Shown here: positions 1-8,398 of the stretch, one piece after another | Layout: each line of letters begins with the position of its first letter | Numbering within the stretch: the stretch's first letter is position 1 | Assembly (NCBI GenBank): GCA_003550305.1 | Contig: QKYT01000482.1 | Span: 1 to 18,914, forward strand | DNA: 18,914 nucleotides | Reading direction: 5' to 3' | Source: Glomus cerebriforme | Taxonomy: Eukaryota > Glomeromycota > Glomeromycetes > Glomerales > Glomeraceae | Program-made: the position numbers and the translations under genes | Notes under the pieces: model-generated | What the model was told of the DNA's origin: nothing | Databases searched by the model: none | What the model saw: only the letters and a program-made list of their open reading frames with translations

Positions 1-37
1 TCTCTGGCTCGGCTCGAGCCGGCTCGTGCGGAGCTTT
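1..37. repeat. GC-rich palindromic repeat edge
   Basis: The first bases are far more GC-rich than anything nearby and are built from repeated GGCTC/GAGCC words. A perfect 12-bp palindrome, CGGCTCGAGCCG, lies at 10-21. This looks like the right end of a repeat that continues left of the window. Its identity is unknown. Confidence 0.45.
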
Positions 38-315
38 AAAAGCGATTGTTATTTTATTTTATATTCTAAAATTATAATAAAACTATAATGCTATCATTGC
101 CATTTTAGATTGTAAAACATTATCTAAATATTAAACTAAGACTAATTTCTTTTTGTATTATCAGTAATTACTACATATTTTTAACTTGAAATTTGTTTCT
201 TGAATTAGCTATAAAAATAATTAACAGATTTTTCCAGCTCTGAACATAATAAATCTTGTCATCTAATATAGATATATAAATTGGTGCCTGTTACTGCATT
301 TATACATTCAAGAGC

Positions 316-321
316 TTTATT
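316..321 (-). terminator. Possible polyadenylation signal (AATAAA, minus strand)
   Basis: The plus strand reads TTTATT here, which is AATAAA on the minus strand. It lies about 40 nt downstream of the minus-strand stop codon at 360, where a signal for the gene at 360-858 would be expected. AATAAA is common by chance in such AT-rich DNA. Confidence 0.3.
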
Positions 322-359
322 GCATTGTTGTGTCTTAAGCATTCTATCTGGATTTCACA

Positions 360-858
360 TTACTTTATGCACAAAGCACTCCTATAAATAACCATCCAGC
401 CCACTTCTTCAAAAGTAACTTTACCAAGATCATCACAGATTAATAAGAGGTTTTTTTTCATAACATTATTACCTGTCTTATTAAAGTTAAATGCATCATA
501 ATAAAGATGTGAGAACACATCATATTTCTCATCATGTCTTCGTTTGTATTCATTAAGAATCCTTTCCTGGCACTTTTCCATTATCTTGCAAGTATCGTCG
601 ATAGACTTCTCCAAAATATTTGTCTGCAGCACCTTTATTAATAATTAATGTTAGTTCCAGCAAAGTTAATTAATTTTATTCATATCAGAGGCTTACTTAC
701 CTTGAATTATAATTAAATTATTGCTAATCCTTATAGCGGATGATATATCTTCATAATTTATTTTGTATATTTTGACATTATCCGTAGGTTTAATGGTCTT
801 TTTTTTGAAAGCAATTTCTGCCAGCTTCTTGCAAAATCGTAGCCATATGTAAGTATTT
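360..858 (-). pseudogene. Minus-strand two-exon hypothetical gene fragment, frame conflict
   Basis: I do not recognise the family. Two protein-like segments lie on the minus strand. Exon A (858 down to 701) follows an acceptor-like TACAG and reads IWLRFCKKLAEIAFKKK and onward, with no stop, to a textbook donor G|GTAAGTAAG. After a 68-bp intron (700-633), ending ATAAAG, exon B (632 down to 360) is open for 90 codons, rich in Lys, Glu and Asn, with segments such as ILEKSIDDTCKIMEK, and ends in a stop at 360-362. The exon A frame does not join this long frame. The splice-consistent frame instead runs 25 codons (AADKYFGEVYRRYLQDNG) and stops at 553-555. So either the short frame is the true end, or an indel broke the gene. 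No ATG in frame starts exon A, so more 5' exons are missing or decayed. Confidence 0.5.
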
Positions 859-1586
859 CTGTATTTATATTACAAAAAAAATTGCGAGAATATTATTAAT
901 TCTGTATCGTAAAATATGATCAGTGATATTTATGGGTAAAATCACTTTGAACCATGGACATATCCAAGACTCATTCAAGCATTAGGCAATATGGTAATAC
1001 CTGGAAAAAATGATTTATTGATGTGCTTTGTTTAAGAAATGTATTACATTCCCGCAAAGGCTTACTATATTATAGTAATGCTAAAATGAAGAAGAAAAAA
1101 TTGTTTTGGTAATGGCAAGAGAATAGTGTAAGAAGTTTATATAAACCTTTTTCTCCTTGGTTATTGATGCCTCAATTTCTGATTCACTGATTCCTAAAAG
1201 TAACGGTAAATTATTTATCCTTTTATTAGCAATCATATGTTACGGTAGTTACAAAAACATTTATTTTTTTTACTTAAGGTAATCTATTTACTAAGTTCTG
1301 GATTTCCATATGAGAGTCTCTATCTATGCTAATGAAGCTACTGAAAGTAAAACCATAATTTGCAATATAATACCATGAAAACAGAATCTGAGCTAATGTC
1401 TCCATTTTTTTGAATTTGGCAATTAAAGAATCTTAAAAGGAGATAGCAATATAGTGATTTCATACTTAGTAATTTTCTTTTTCAATTAGGTTTTATATAA
1501 TGGCAGGTCACAAAGCACGCTAAAAAACTCTCATATTAGTCTTAAAATATAATTATTATCATGTAGAGATCATATGGCATTTACAA

Positions 1587-1612
1587 CTCTCGGATTACAA
1601 GGTAATCGAGAG
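1587..1612. repeat. Near-perfect hairpin, 11-bp stem
   Basis: CTCTCGGATTAC is followed by a 3-nt loop and GTAATCGAGAG. The arms pair over 11 bp with one bulged G. It stands out from the surrounding simple AT sequence. No gene is attached to it. Confidence 0.4.
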
Positions 1613-1970
1613 AAGTTCGTGCTAAAATAAATGATTAACAGGCGAAAATATGTCTGGATATGTAATAATTTAGACAGAATCTCATGTGTTGAAAAGAAAA
1701 TGAAATCAGAATTTTATCTTCAAGGTATAGTTAGTAGTCTATAATAACTACATACGCAGTAAAATAATTGATGCAAGAGAACATAGTTACAGAGAATTAG
1801 AAATTTTGGAGGATGTTTGAATGAAGATTGTTCTATTAAAAAAGATTAATTAGAGAAAATAATAAATATATGAAATAATAATTGGACAAAACTCAGTTTC
1901 TGGAAAGAAAACAAAAGCCACATTTTTCGTATTCAAGTTAGTTTTGGGATTAGGATTAGGAATTTGTTAC

Positions 1971-2057
1971 ATGGCATCACGTCTCCGACTGTTCATTATT
2001 GGCTCGAATGGTTTTGTATGTACAGTTTATATTACTATAAAATCTAACATTAGTTAG
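1971..2057 (+). other. Possible first exon of a Rossmann-type reductase, or chance ORF
   Basis: An ATG at 1971 starts MASRLRLFIIGSNGF, which resembles the first beta strand and glycine loop of NAD(P)-binding extended or NmrA-like reductases (pattern xxxIIGxxGFxG). A GTATGT donor-like site follows directly after GGTTTT. Read straight through, the frame stops at 2055-2057 after 28 codons. I could not find a convincing next exon, so this may be a relict exon or coincidence. Confidence 0.18.
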
Positions 2058-2118
2058 TGGTTATTATATGATAGTTATCTGTTATAGAGCTACGTATACG
2101 CCGTTTAAAGAAAGACTG

Positions 2119-2217
2119 GCGTGACGCAGCGTGACAAATAATCTAGTCACCTGATCTAACCTAATTTACGGTAATCGCAAAATAATTTTTTTTTTTTAAA
2201 AAAAAAAAAGGTGACGC
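2119..2217. repeat. GTGAC-rich patch with T12A12 tract
   Basis: GCGTGAC occurs twice at 10-bp spacing (2119-2125 and 2129-2135). GTCAC follows in inverse orientation near 2146, and GTGACGC recurs at 2211-2217. Between them lies a perfect self-complementary T12A12 tract at 2186-2209. TGACG words can be bZIP half-sites, but with no gene close by their role is unclear. Confidence 0.35.
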
Positions 2218-3296
2218 GGATGAATGCATGAATTTCAGCTGAAAAAAAATAATAAATAATAAATAAATAAACAAAATGACTAAATGAAAAATCCTTTAAT
2301 GGTCAAATTATTTTAATACACAATGATTATGACTACTAGATTTGGCTTTAACATAATGAATGATTAACCGTGAATAACGCCAACAAAAATGTTAAGGATG
2401 AATGCATTATGCACTCACGTATCAATAAAAATAAAGACCCCTTAATATATATATATATAGTATTTTTCTATTGTAAGGTATTCATTGTTTGTTAAACGGT
2501 ATCTGTTACCGGAATTCTTATTGCGTTCTTTGAGAATATTTTCTTTCAAATTATGTAAGTATTAATAATAACCTAAATCCGTAAATCCGGGTATAACAGC
2601 AATGTTGCCATCAATCAGGAATAAATGATGAGTCATACAATTCAATTAAATTGTATATCGATGGATAAACGTTCGGTGATCTCAGCCTATACCATTTTGT
2701 AATTAACAATAAATATAATTATCTATTTAAAGACTAACTCATCCGAAGAAAACTTCTATAGTTGGATTTGAAATTATTATATGGAAGATACGTAAAATTA
2801 AATTTATATTCAGATATTTACTTTTAACGTATAACTTTTGTGGAAATAATACAATACAAAAGCTTTTTCTAGTCTTTGTAAATTTGCTTCCGTGAAATCA
2901 CGATCATTATACTGCGCTATTCGCACAATAATAAATTTTTTCTTTGCAGAACTTTCTTGTGAATTCTTCTTCTAGGAATGTTACTACTGAATTCTTTTGT
3001 AAGTTATTTTAGGAATTCTTGAAATTTCAAATTACATAAGTTTATAAACAGGTCGGTTAAAAATTCATAAAAGATTATTGTTTAACGTTAGTGTAAAGTA
3101 ATTTCCAAGGGGGAAATGATAAATAATATTCCCACAATTTATTACTTGATTCACGTTGTTGAATGAATAAAATAAAGCAAACAAATATGGTCTCATTATC
3201 AACATACTGTATTGTGATACCATCGAAAAAAAAATTAAGCGCAAGTAGCATATTCGAAAGTTCTTAAAAAAAAATTATTTTTAGAGATCGAAAAAG

Positions 3297-3312
3297 TATA
3301 TATATATATATA
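3297..3312 (+). promoter_or_regulatory. (TA)n tract upstream of kinase gene, possible TATA region
   Basis: An uninterrupted alternating TA run ends about 60 nt before the kinase ATG at 3373, which suits a TATA-like core promoter. It is also an ordinary dinucleotide microsatellite, so promoter function is only inferred from position. Confidence 0.3.
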
Positions 3313-3372
3313 GATAATAATTTCTTGATTAAAATTTTAATTCTTTTGTTTATAACAAAGGTTGTATTAATT

Positions 3373-5287
3373 ATGATATCAAATAAAACATTAAATGATC
3401 TAAGTAATAAATTCAATCAAAAAAGAAAGAATTTCAATGAAATTTATCAGATTTGTCATTTATGTTGTGAGACAAAAACTATATTTATACCAAGTGGAAA
3501 TAAAGTTGTAGATGATTTTATAAAGCATACATTAACTAATCGGTATGAAAGAGGTGAGAAAATGGAATTTGTTCCTTATGATAAATTCAAAAATATAAAA
3601 TTTTTCGCCGAAGGAGGGTTTAGTAAAATTTATAAGGCCACTTGGATTGATGGCCCAATATATGATTGGAGCGATAAAAATCAAAAGTATAGTCGTAATG
3701 GCGAAAAGACGGTTGTTCTCAAGGAGCTTAACAATTCTAAAAATATCAATTCTAAAGAATTAAACGAGGTATGTATCTCGTACTAGTATTAATTATAAAT
3801 CTCAATATAAGATAATAATTTTGTTTTGTAAATTATATTCAGCTCGAAATATTTTATAATTTTAGTTTAAAACACAGATCTACTTATGATTTTATATCTT
3901 GCATTAATAGATATTATTGAATCACTCAAAATCCTGTTACTCGAAATTTTATGATAATTACAAATTATTACGAGTTAGGAGATCTTAAAAATTATTTAAC
4001 TAATAATTTTTTTAATATTAATTGGGGTCAAAAACTACTTATCTTATATAAAATTATATCTGGACTTAAAAATATACATATTGCAAATATTATTCATAAA
4101 GATTATCATAGTGGAAATATTTTTATTGATAGATCAAACGTAGCGATAACAGGTGATTTAGGAATTAGTAAATCATCATTAGATAAAGATGATGATAATG
4201 AGATCTATGGCATTATTCCTTATGTTGCTCCTGAGATTTTTCGAGGACAAAAATATACTAAATCTTCAGATATATATAGTTTTGGTATGATTATGTGGGA
4301 ATTAATTACAGGTCGAAGACCTTTTTGTGATAAAAGTCATGATACAGATCTTATTATTGAAATATGTGATGGTCTTCGTCCTCCAATTGTCAAACATGCA
4401 CCCGAAGGTTATGTTGAATTAATGGAAGAATGTTGGCGTTTTGATCCAAAGGAAAGACCAACAGCAACCGAATTACATACCAAAGTTGGTACTATTTATG
4501 ATAATGAACGTAATAAACCAACTAAAATTATAGAGTCACCAGATATTGGACCTATAATTACTAATCATCCAGGTGCGATCTATAAAAGCCGACCTTTAAG
4601 TACAATGATAAAATCTGCGGAATCTATGAAACGCTTAGGAGGTCAAAGTATTCTTTCAAAATTTGGTAAGTAATTCAATCAAGATAATTCCTTTCAAATA
4701 ACATAATAATTATGTTCATTATTTTTTTTTAAAAAAAAAAAGGTAAAAGAAAGTTTAATGATAATAATTTTATTGAAAATAATGAAGGTATAGTAAACAT
4801 TTTTTTCCTAATTAATTAAATAAATTGAAATAGCTTTATATTTTTTTTAAAAAAAATGATGTGTGATTATGTAGATAAAATAATCAAAAAAGTCAAATTA
4901 TTCGAGAAAGAAAATGATAATGGTAAATATTTTATCACCCTAATATTAAATACAAATATTTTGTGTTCGGTTAAGGTTGGGTAAAGTTATAGTTGTCACA
5001 ATGCATCATCCTCTCTTTGTTCCATTTTACTAATTAATCAGATAAAAATTCTATTTATCATCTAATTTGTCGCATTGTAACCTAGTTAAAATAAGCAATT
5101 CTTTCATTTTATAAAAATTATATTATTCTTAGATTATTTAACAAAAGAACATAAATTTGATATTAATGATAACAGCAATGGTAAGAAAATAAATTATATA
5201 ATATTTTTAATTTAAATTTGTAAATTGGTTAATCTTATTTATATTTATATAGGATATACTACAAAAGAAATCAATTTTGATATTTAA
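3373..5287 (+). CDS. TKL-like protein kinase, six exons, interrupted by in-frame TGA
   Basis: Serine/threonine or tyrosine-kinase-like kinase of the family expanded in Rhizophagus. Exons by splice signals: 3373-3768, 3843-4665, 4743-4787, 4875-4922, 5133-5180, 5253-5287; together 465 codons including the stop. The ATG at 3373 starts MISNKTLNDL; the open frame extends further up but only from a TTG. Seen: a Cys cluster near residues 28-32, linker GNKVVDDFI, glycine loop AEGGFSKIY (79-87), beta-3 Lys117 in VVLKEL, candidate helix-C Glu132, catalytic HKDYHSGN (Asp219, Asn224), DLG in place of DFG (Asp237), APE (261-263), DIYSFG, and CWRFDPKERP. The tail SPDIGPIITNHPGAIYKSRP matches the family as I know it. 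Odd point: codon 158 (3918-3920) is TGA between RYY and ITQNP, where relatives usually have Gly. The rest is intact, so this is a young pseudogene, a polymorphic null or a base error. Translation restarting at Met169 would give only the C-lobe. Confidence 0.85.
4722..4741. repeat. T9A11 tract at intron 2 acceptor
   Basis: A T run turns directly into an A run that ends in the acceptor AG of kinase intron 2 (4666-4742). A similar T8A8 tract lies in intron 3 at 4841-4856. So the usual pyrimidine tract is replaced at the splice site by a self-complementary T/A tract. Confidence 0.5.
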
Positions 5288-6183
5288 GAATTGTTTTAAT
5301 AATCTAATTTTTAATTGTAATTTTTGCTGTAATTGTAAATAGTATTGTAATTAGTATTGTAATTATCCAATCATTTGTATTGCTAAATTTAATAATTTGT
5401 AATTAATATTCTAAATTAGATTGTGTACATTTATTAAATAAATTTTCAGATTAATAATTTATAATATGACAATGTTTATTATTTACAATTCTACGTTTTG
5501 ATTTACATCAAGGTTACAATTCAAGTAATTAATCATATTTAATAGTAAGCTAATATTCCTAATAAGCCATAAAAGTAAATAAAATATGTATTTTTTTCAA
5601 GTTTGTTATTTATCACTACTGGTAAACTACCCTAAGAATACCGCCGAAAGAATAGAGGTGCATATATTTACATTATTATTTTTTCTAATTAAGTAGCTTA
5701 TGCAAAAATCTACCACAGTCATTAAACGTAGTGATATCATGTATCACAGTTATGAACTGAATCATGTAATACTACATCAATAAAGAATTCAGCCAAAAAG
5801 GCTATAATACATTGTATCAAGAATATTTTTCGTGGGATATAGAAATGTATGGTGTATAAAAAAAAGTAAGACCTAAAGTCTCACTTGGATAAAATAAATC
5901 GCGTCCTATGTGAAAGTTGTGATTGAATATGCAATCTGAACTTGATAAATAAATGCGCAATATCATTAGACATCATGTATCCCGGGAACAAGTAATTGTA
6001 ATTTATTCTCGAACTTTCCTGCATATACTTAAAGTTTTACAACAAAGAAGACCTCCTTGTTGATCTTTGTATATGGGTAGTGTCAAAGTTTTTTTATTAT
6101 AATTTTAAGCGGATCTGTTGATCAGATTTTTGTGATGCGATCATATTAATGTAATAGCGTATTCCAAGATCGATTCTGGGAAT
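5288..6183. other. Intergenic region after kinase gene
   Basis: AT-rich, no convincing open frame. Near 5340-5365 the word AGTATTGTAATT is repeated in tandem. The stretch 5800-6180 is less AT-rich and may hold decayed sequence, but I can assign nothing to it. Confidence 0.4.
5437..5442 (+). terminator. Possible polyadenylation signal of kinase gene
   Basis: AATAAA lies 150 nt after the kinase stop codon, in AT-rich sequence with no further coding signal. It is the first exact AATAAA noted downstream of the last exon. Confidence 0.35.
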
Positions 6184-6193
6184 TATATAAAAA
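6184..6193 (+). promoter_or_regulatory. TATA-box-like element
   Basis: TATATAAAAA is a good TATA-box match, 118 nt before the ATG at 6302. However, the frame of that ATG is already open from 6191, directly after this box. The element could therefore instead lie inside a coding or intron remnant. Confidence 0.3.
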
Positions 6194-6301
6194 GGTGATG
6201 TTCTGGTTAGTGAATCCTTTGTCGCAAGTAAAGCAAAAATCAAACGAAAAATTCAAGCCGATCAACTTACCGTTATTTATATTATCGATATCAACAATCA
6301 A

Positions 6302-6468
6302 ATGAATGAGTATATTCTGCAAAGTAATAATAAGGTAGGTTGGTTTATTGTTCGGTTAGCTTCTTGAAACATGTCATCACAATGTTAATCGTTTTCCCGC
6401 CTCTATAGATGTTCCAAATATATTACTCTTCTTGTTATATATCGGATGCATTTCAAGAAAATCTCTGA
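6302..6468 (+). CDS. Possible small two-exon hypothetical ORF
   Basis: Family unknown. From ATG 6302 the frame reads MNEYILQSNNK to a donor AAG|GTAGGT at 6335. A 74-bp intron ends CTATAG at 6408, and exon 2 reads MFQIYYSSCYISDAFQENL before TGA at 6466-6468. The two exons join in phase 0, giving 30 residues. The same frame is open upstream for another 37 codons (6191-6301), with protein-like content such as SKAKIKRKIQADQLTVIYII but no ATG, after TAA at 6188-6190. This may be the remains of a longer gene whose 5' exons are lost. It is about 290 nt upstream of the gene at 6760 and could be a lost 5' part of it; I found no splice path that proves this. Confidence 0.3.
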
Positions 6469-6510
6469 TCATTCATCACGCGTGTAATTATTATCTTATC
6501 TAATCAACTT

Positions 6511-6609
6511 CACGTGCATCGTCAGTGTGCCCCGACCTAGAACGCAAATGTATGAAACTTGACCCATTTGCTATATACTGTATATTATATAGTAAGATTA
6601 ATGCACGTG
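6511..6609. promoter_or_regulatory. Inverted pair of CACGTG E-boxes
   Basis: CACGTGCAT at 6511-6519 and ATGCACGTG at 6601-6609 form a perfect 9-bp inverted repeat, each half holding the palindromic E-box CACGTG recognised by bHLH factors. Between them lies a TATA-like stretch (TATATACTGTATATTATATAG, about 6570-6592). The set sits 150-250 nt before the ATG at 6760, so it is a plausible promoter. This is inferred from motif and position only. Confidence 0.35.
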
Positions 6610-6962
6610 GTGAGTCAAGAATGCGAACTAACTCTATATGGAAATTGTCATTTTTGTGAATTCTGATCGAGATTTATAAACCTCAAATTCGACATAAAAT
6701 TTTCTCATTTAACTTTTGCTTGGCAAACACGAACATGTTTATTTTCAAGGATTTTTGCGATGATACCGCGATCGAAAACTGGACGTGCATAAAGTTGGTA
6801 GAATATTATCGGAACTAAAAGATAGGAAAAGTATTCTAGACCGCATAAGAAAAGATCTTGAAGAAGTAGCGAATTCCGACTCTAATTTTGACATTTGGCA
6901 CGAAAGAGAAAAGCTCAAGATATCCTCGATGACTGGAAGGTGAAATAGGGGAGTTGAACGAT

Positions 6963-7057
6963 TTAAGATCTTAGTCCATCAGTATTGAACTGCTCATTCG
7001 GTGCTTGAATGAGTTAAGAACTTAGTCCAACAGTAATGAACTGCTAGTTCGACGCTT
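6963..7057 (+). repeat. Diverged tandem duplication, 51-bp period
   Basis: Copies at 6963-7006 and 7014-7057 align over 44 nt with few differences and a 51-nt period, equal to 17 codons. Read in one frame they give similar peptides (SISIELLIRCLNELR and SNSNELLVRRLAQAG), each preceded by TAG. This lies in the interval I treat as the first intron of the gene at 6760, or as its decayed coding sequence. Confidence 0.55.
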
Positions 7058-7205
7058 AGCGCAAGCTGGGACTGTTAGTCTGAAGGATAGTTTTTAGTTT
7101 GATGCTATATTATTATTGTTATTGTTATTGGAAATGTTTTTATAAGTATTGAGATATTAATTATGTACTTCATTTTTCAAGAAATGGATCACCACACGAA
7201 AGAAC

Positions 7206-8010
7206 ATGAAACGTTCCAGTAACGTGAAAATCGGGCGTCTGCAGGTGAGTTTCTAGCGTGAAAATTTTTCAAGGCAAAAAAAGATTACAAATAGTGTTTT
7301 TGTCAGGTTAAGAAGATGAAAAATTTTGCAAACGGAGGCGCGACCCAGTTCGTTGACAGCAATGTAGCGTATAGACAAGACGCTGATAATGGAAAAGAAA
7401 CAGCGAATACTGAAAGATCTCCTCTATCAAACAAGGTATAGATGTTTATTTTTTTAGCTAGAAGTTGAGAATTAGCGGAACCAATTATTAACACTATAGG
7501 ACGAACAGATCAAGCAAGATCTTCAAAGAAACCAGATAATAGATGATTACTTCACAGTCACTCCTCCCCAACGCGAGCAGAATCAACCACCACGTACTCC
7601 TCCGCATCAAATTTTTTCGTGTGGTGCTTCATCGGGTGCTTTCATACCCTTTAGTAATGAGGGATCAAATAGGCAAGAGTTTTCGGATTTGGATTCCACT
7701 TGTTCCAATTTCGATCACGAAAAAGGTTCCTCACAGACAATAGGACAAATGCAAAATGATATTGAAAATACTTACATACAATTATCTCAGGAGGTACTGT
7801 ATTTGCGCAACTTTGACATTACAATGTAACCTTATCAGATTTTCTAACTATGTTCCATCTTCACAGAATTCACAGATTGTAACAGAGGAAATCCGTAAAA
7901 TAATCGAAAAAATGGAAGATATAAAATATTGTCTATTCGACTATAATTTCTCGGAACGAAATGTTATGAATCCCATTAATAAGTTGTCAAAATCTGAAAG
8001 CGCATCTTAA
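7206..8010 (+). CDS. Intact four-exon stretch within the decayed gene
   Basis: This is the longest part of the 6760-9343 locus that reads without a break. Exons 7206-7244, 7307-7435, 7500-7793 and 7867-8010 join in phase 0 across introns of 62, 64 and 73 bp (donors GTGAGT, GTATAG, GTACTG; acceptors GTCAG, TATAG, CACAG). From ATG 7206 (MKRSSNVKIGRLQ) it gives 201 residues: a basic start, a Gln/Pro-rich middle (TVTPPQREQNQPPRTPPHQ), a Ser-rich segment, then a helical end (EEIRKIIEKMEDIKY) and ERNVMNPINKLSKSES before TAA at 8008-8010. One frame over, the sequence goes on as HLKRYLELG to a donor at 8028, so the stop is probably caused by an indel. No known domain is recognised. It may be expressed as a short protein or belong to the larger gene. 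Confidence 0.5.
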
Positions 8011-8398
8011 AAGATATTTGGAACTCGGTATTGTATTGTTTGCTTTTAAGCCTACATTTCATGTTGAAAATTTAATAATTTTGCTTGCCTTTCAGTTAGA
8101 ACTGTCAGAAAAAGTAAAGACAATTCGTCTAGATAAATGGAAAAAGATCTAATTCCTCTTATACAAAAGTACCAAACCCATTTAGAAAATAGATCTGTTT
8201 TTGATGTAATTTCCCTGGATAGTACTATTGAGGATGTTCTTGAGAAACCGTATGTTAGACCTTTTATTCATAAAGAGCATTATGATCTCTTATGGGTACA
8301 AGATATTTATATAAACGGTTGCGAGTATAAATATTCGCGATTAGTGTTATTTTCATTTGTCGACACTTAATTTAAAATTTGTAATATTTATTCTTTAG

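Larger units (their letters stand above)
861..3296. other. AT-rich intergenic region
   Basis: No long open frame on either strand. It holds a bulged hairpin (1587-1612), a possible short exon (1971-2057), a GTGAC-rich patch with a T12A12 tract (2119-2217), TAAA-type simple sequence near 2250-2275 and an (AT)n run near 2445-2459. On the minus strand between about 990 and 934 a short peptide-like stretch is broken by TGA codons; it may be a decayed upstream exon of the gene at 360-858. Confidence 0.5.

Noticed and set aside
934..990. Minus-strand peptide that reads well if TGA is taken as Trp, suggesting a non-standard code
   Set aside because: The kinase gene uses TGG for its conserved Trp residues, and its one in-frame TGA is at a site that is usually Gly. 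Decay of an old exon explains this better than recoding.
7303..7494. Open frame of 63 codons on the minus strand
   Set aside because: It is antisense to the well-supported plus-strand exon at 7307-7435 and spans its following intron; no splice or start context of its own.
7543..7743. Open frame of 66 codons on the plus strand
   Set aside because: It is a shifted-frame shadow of the exon at 7500-7793, whose proper frame joins cleanly to both neighbouring exons.
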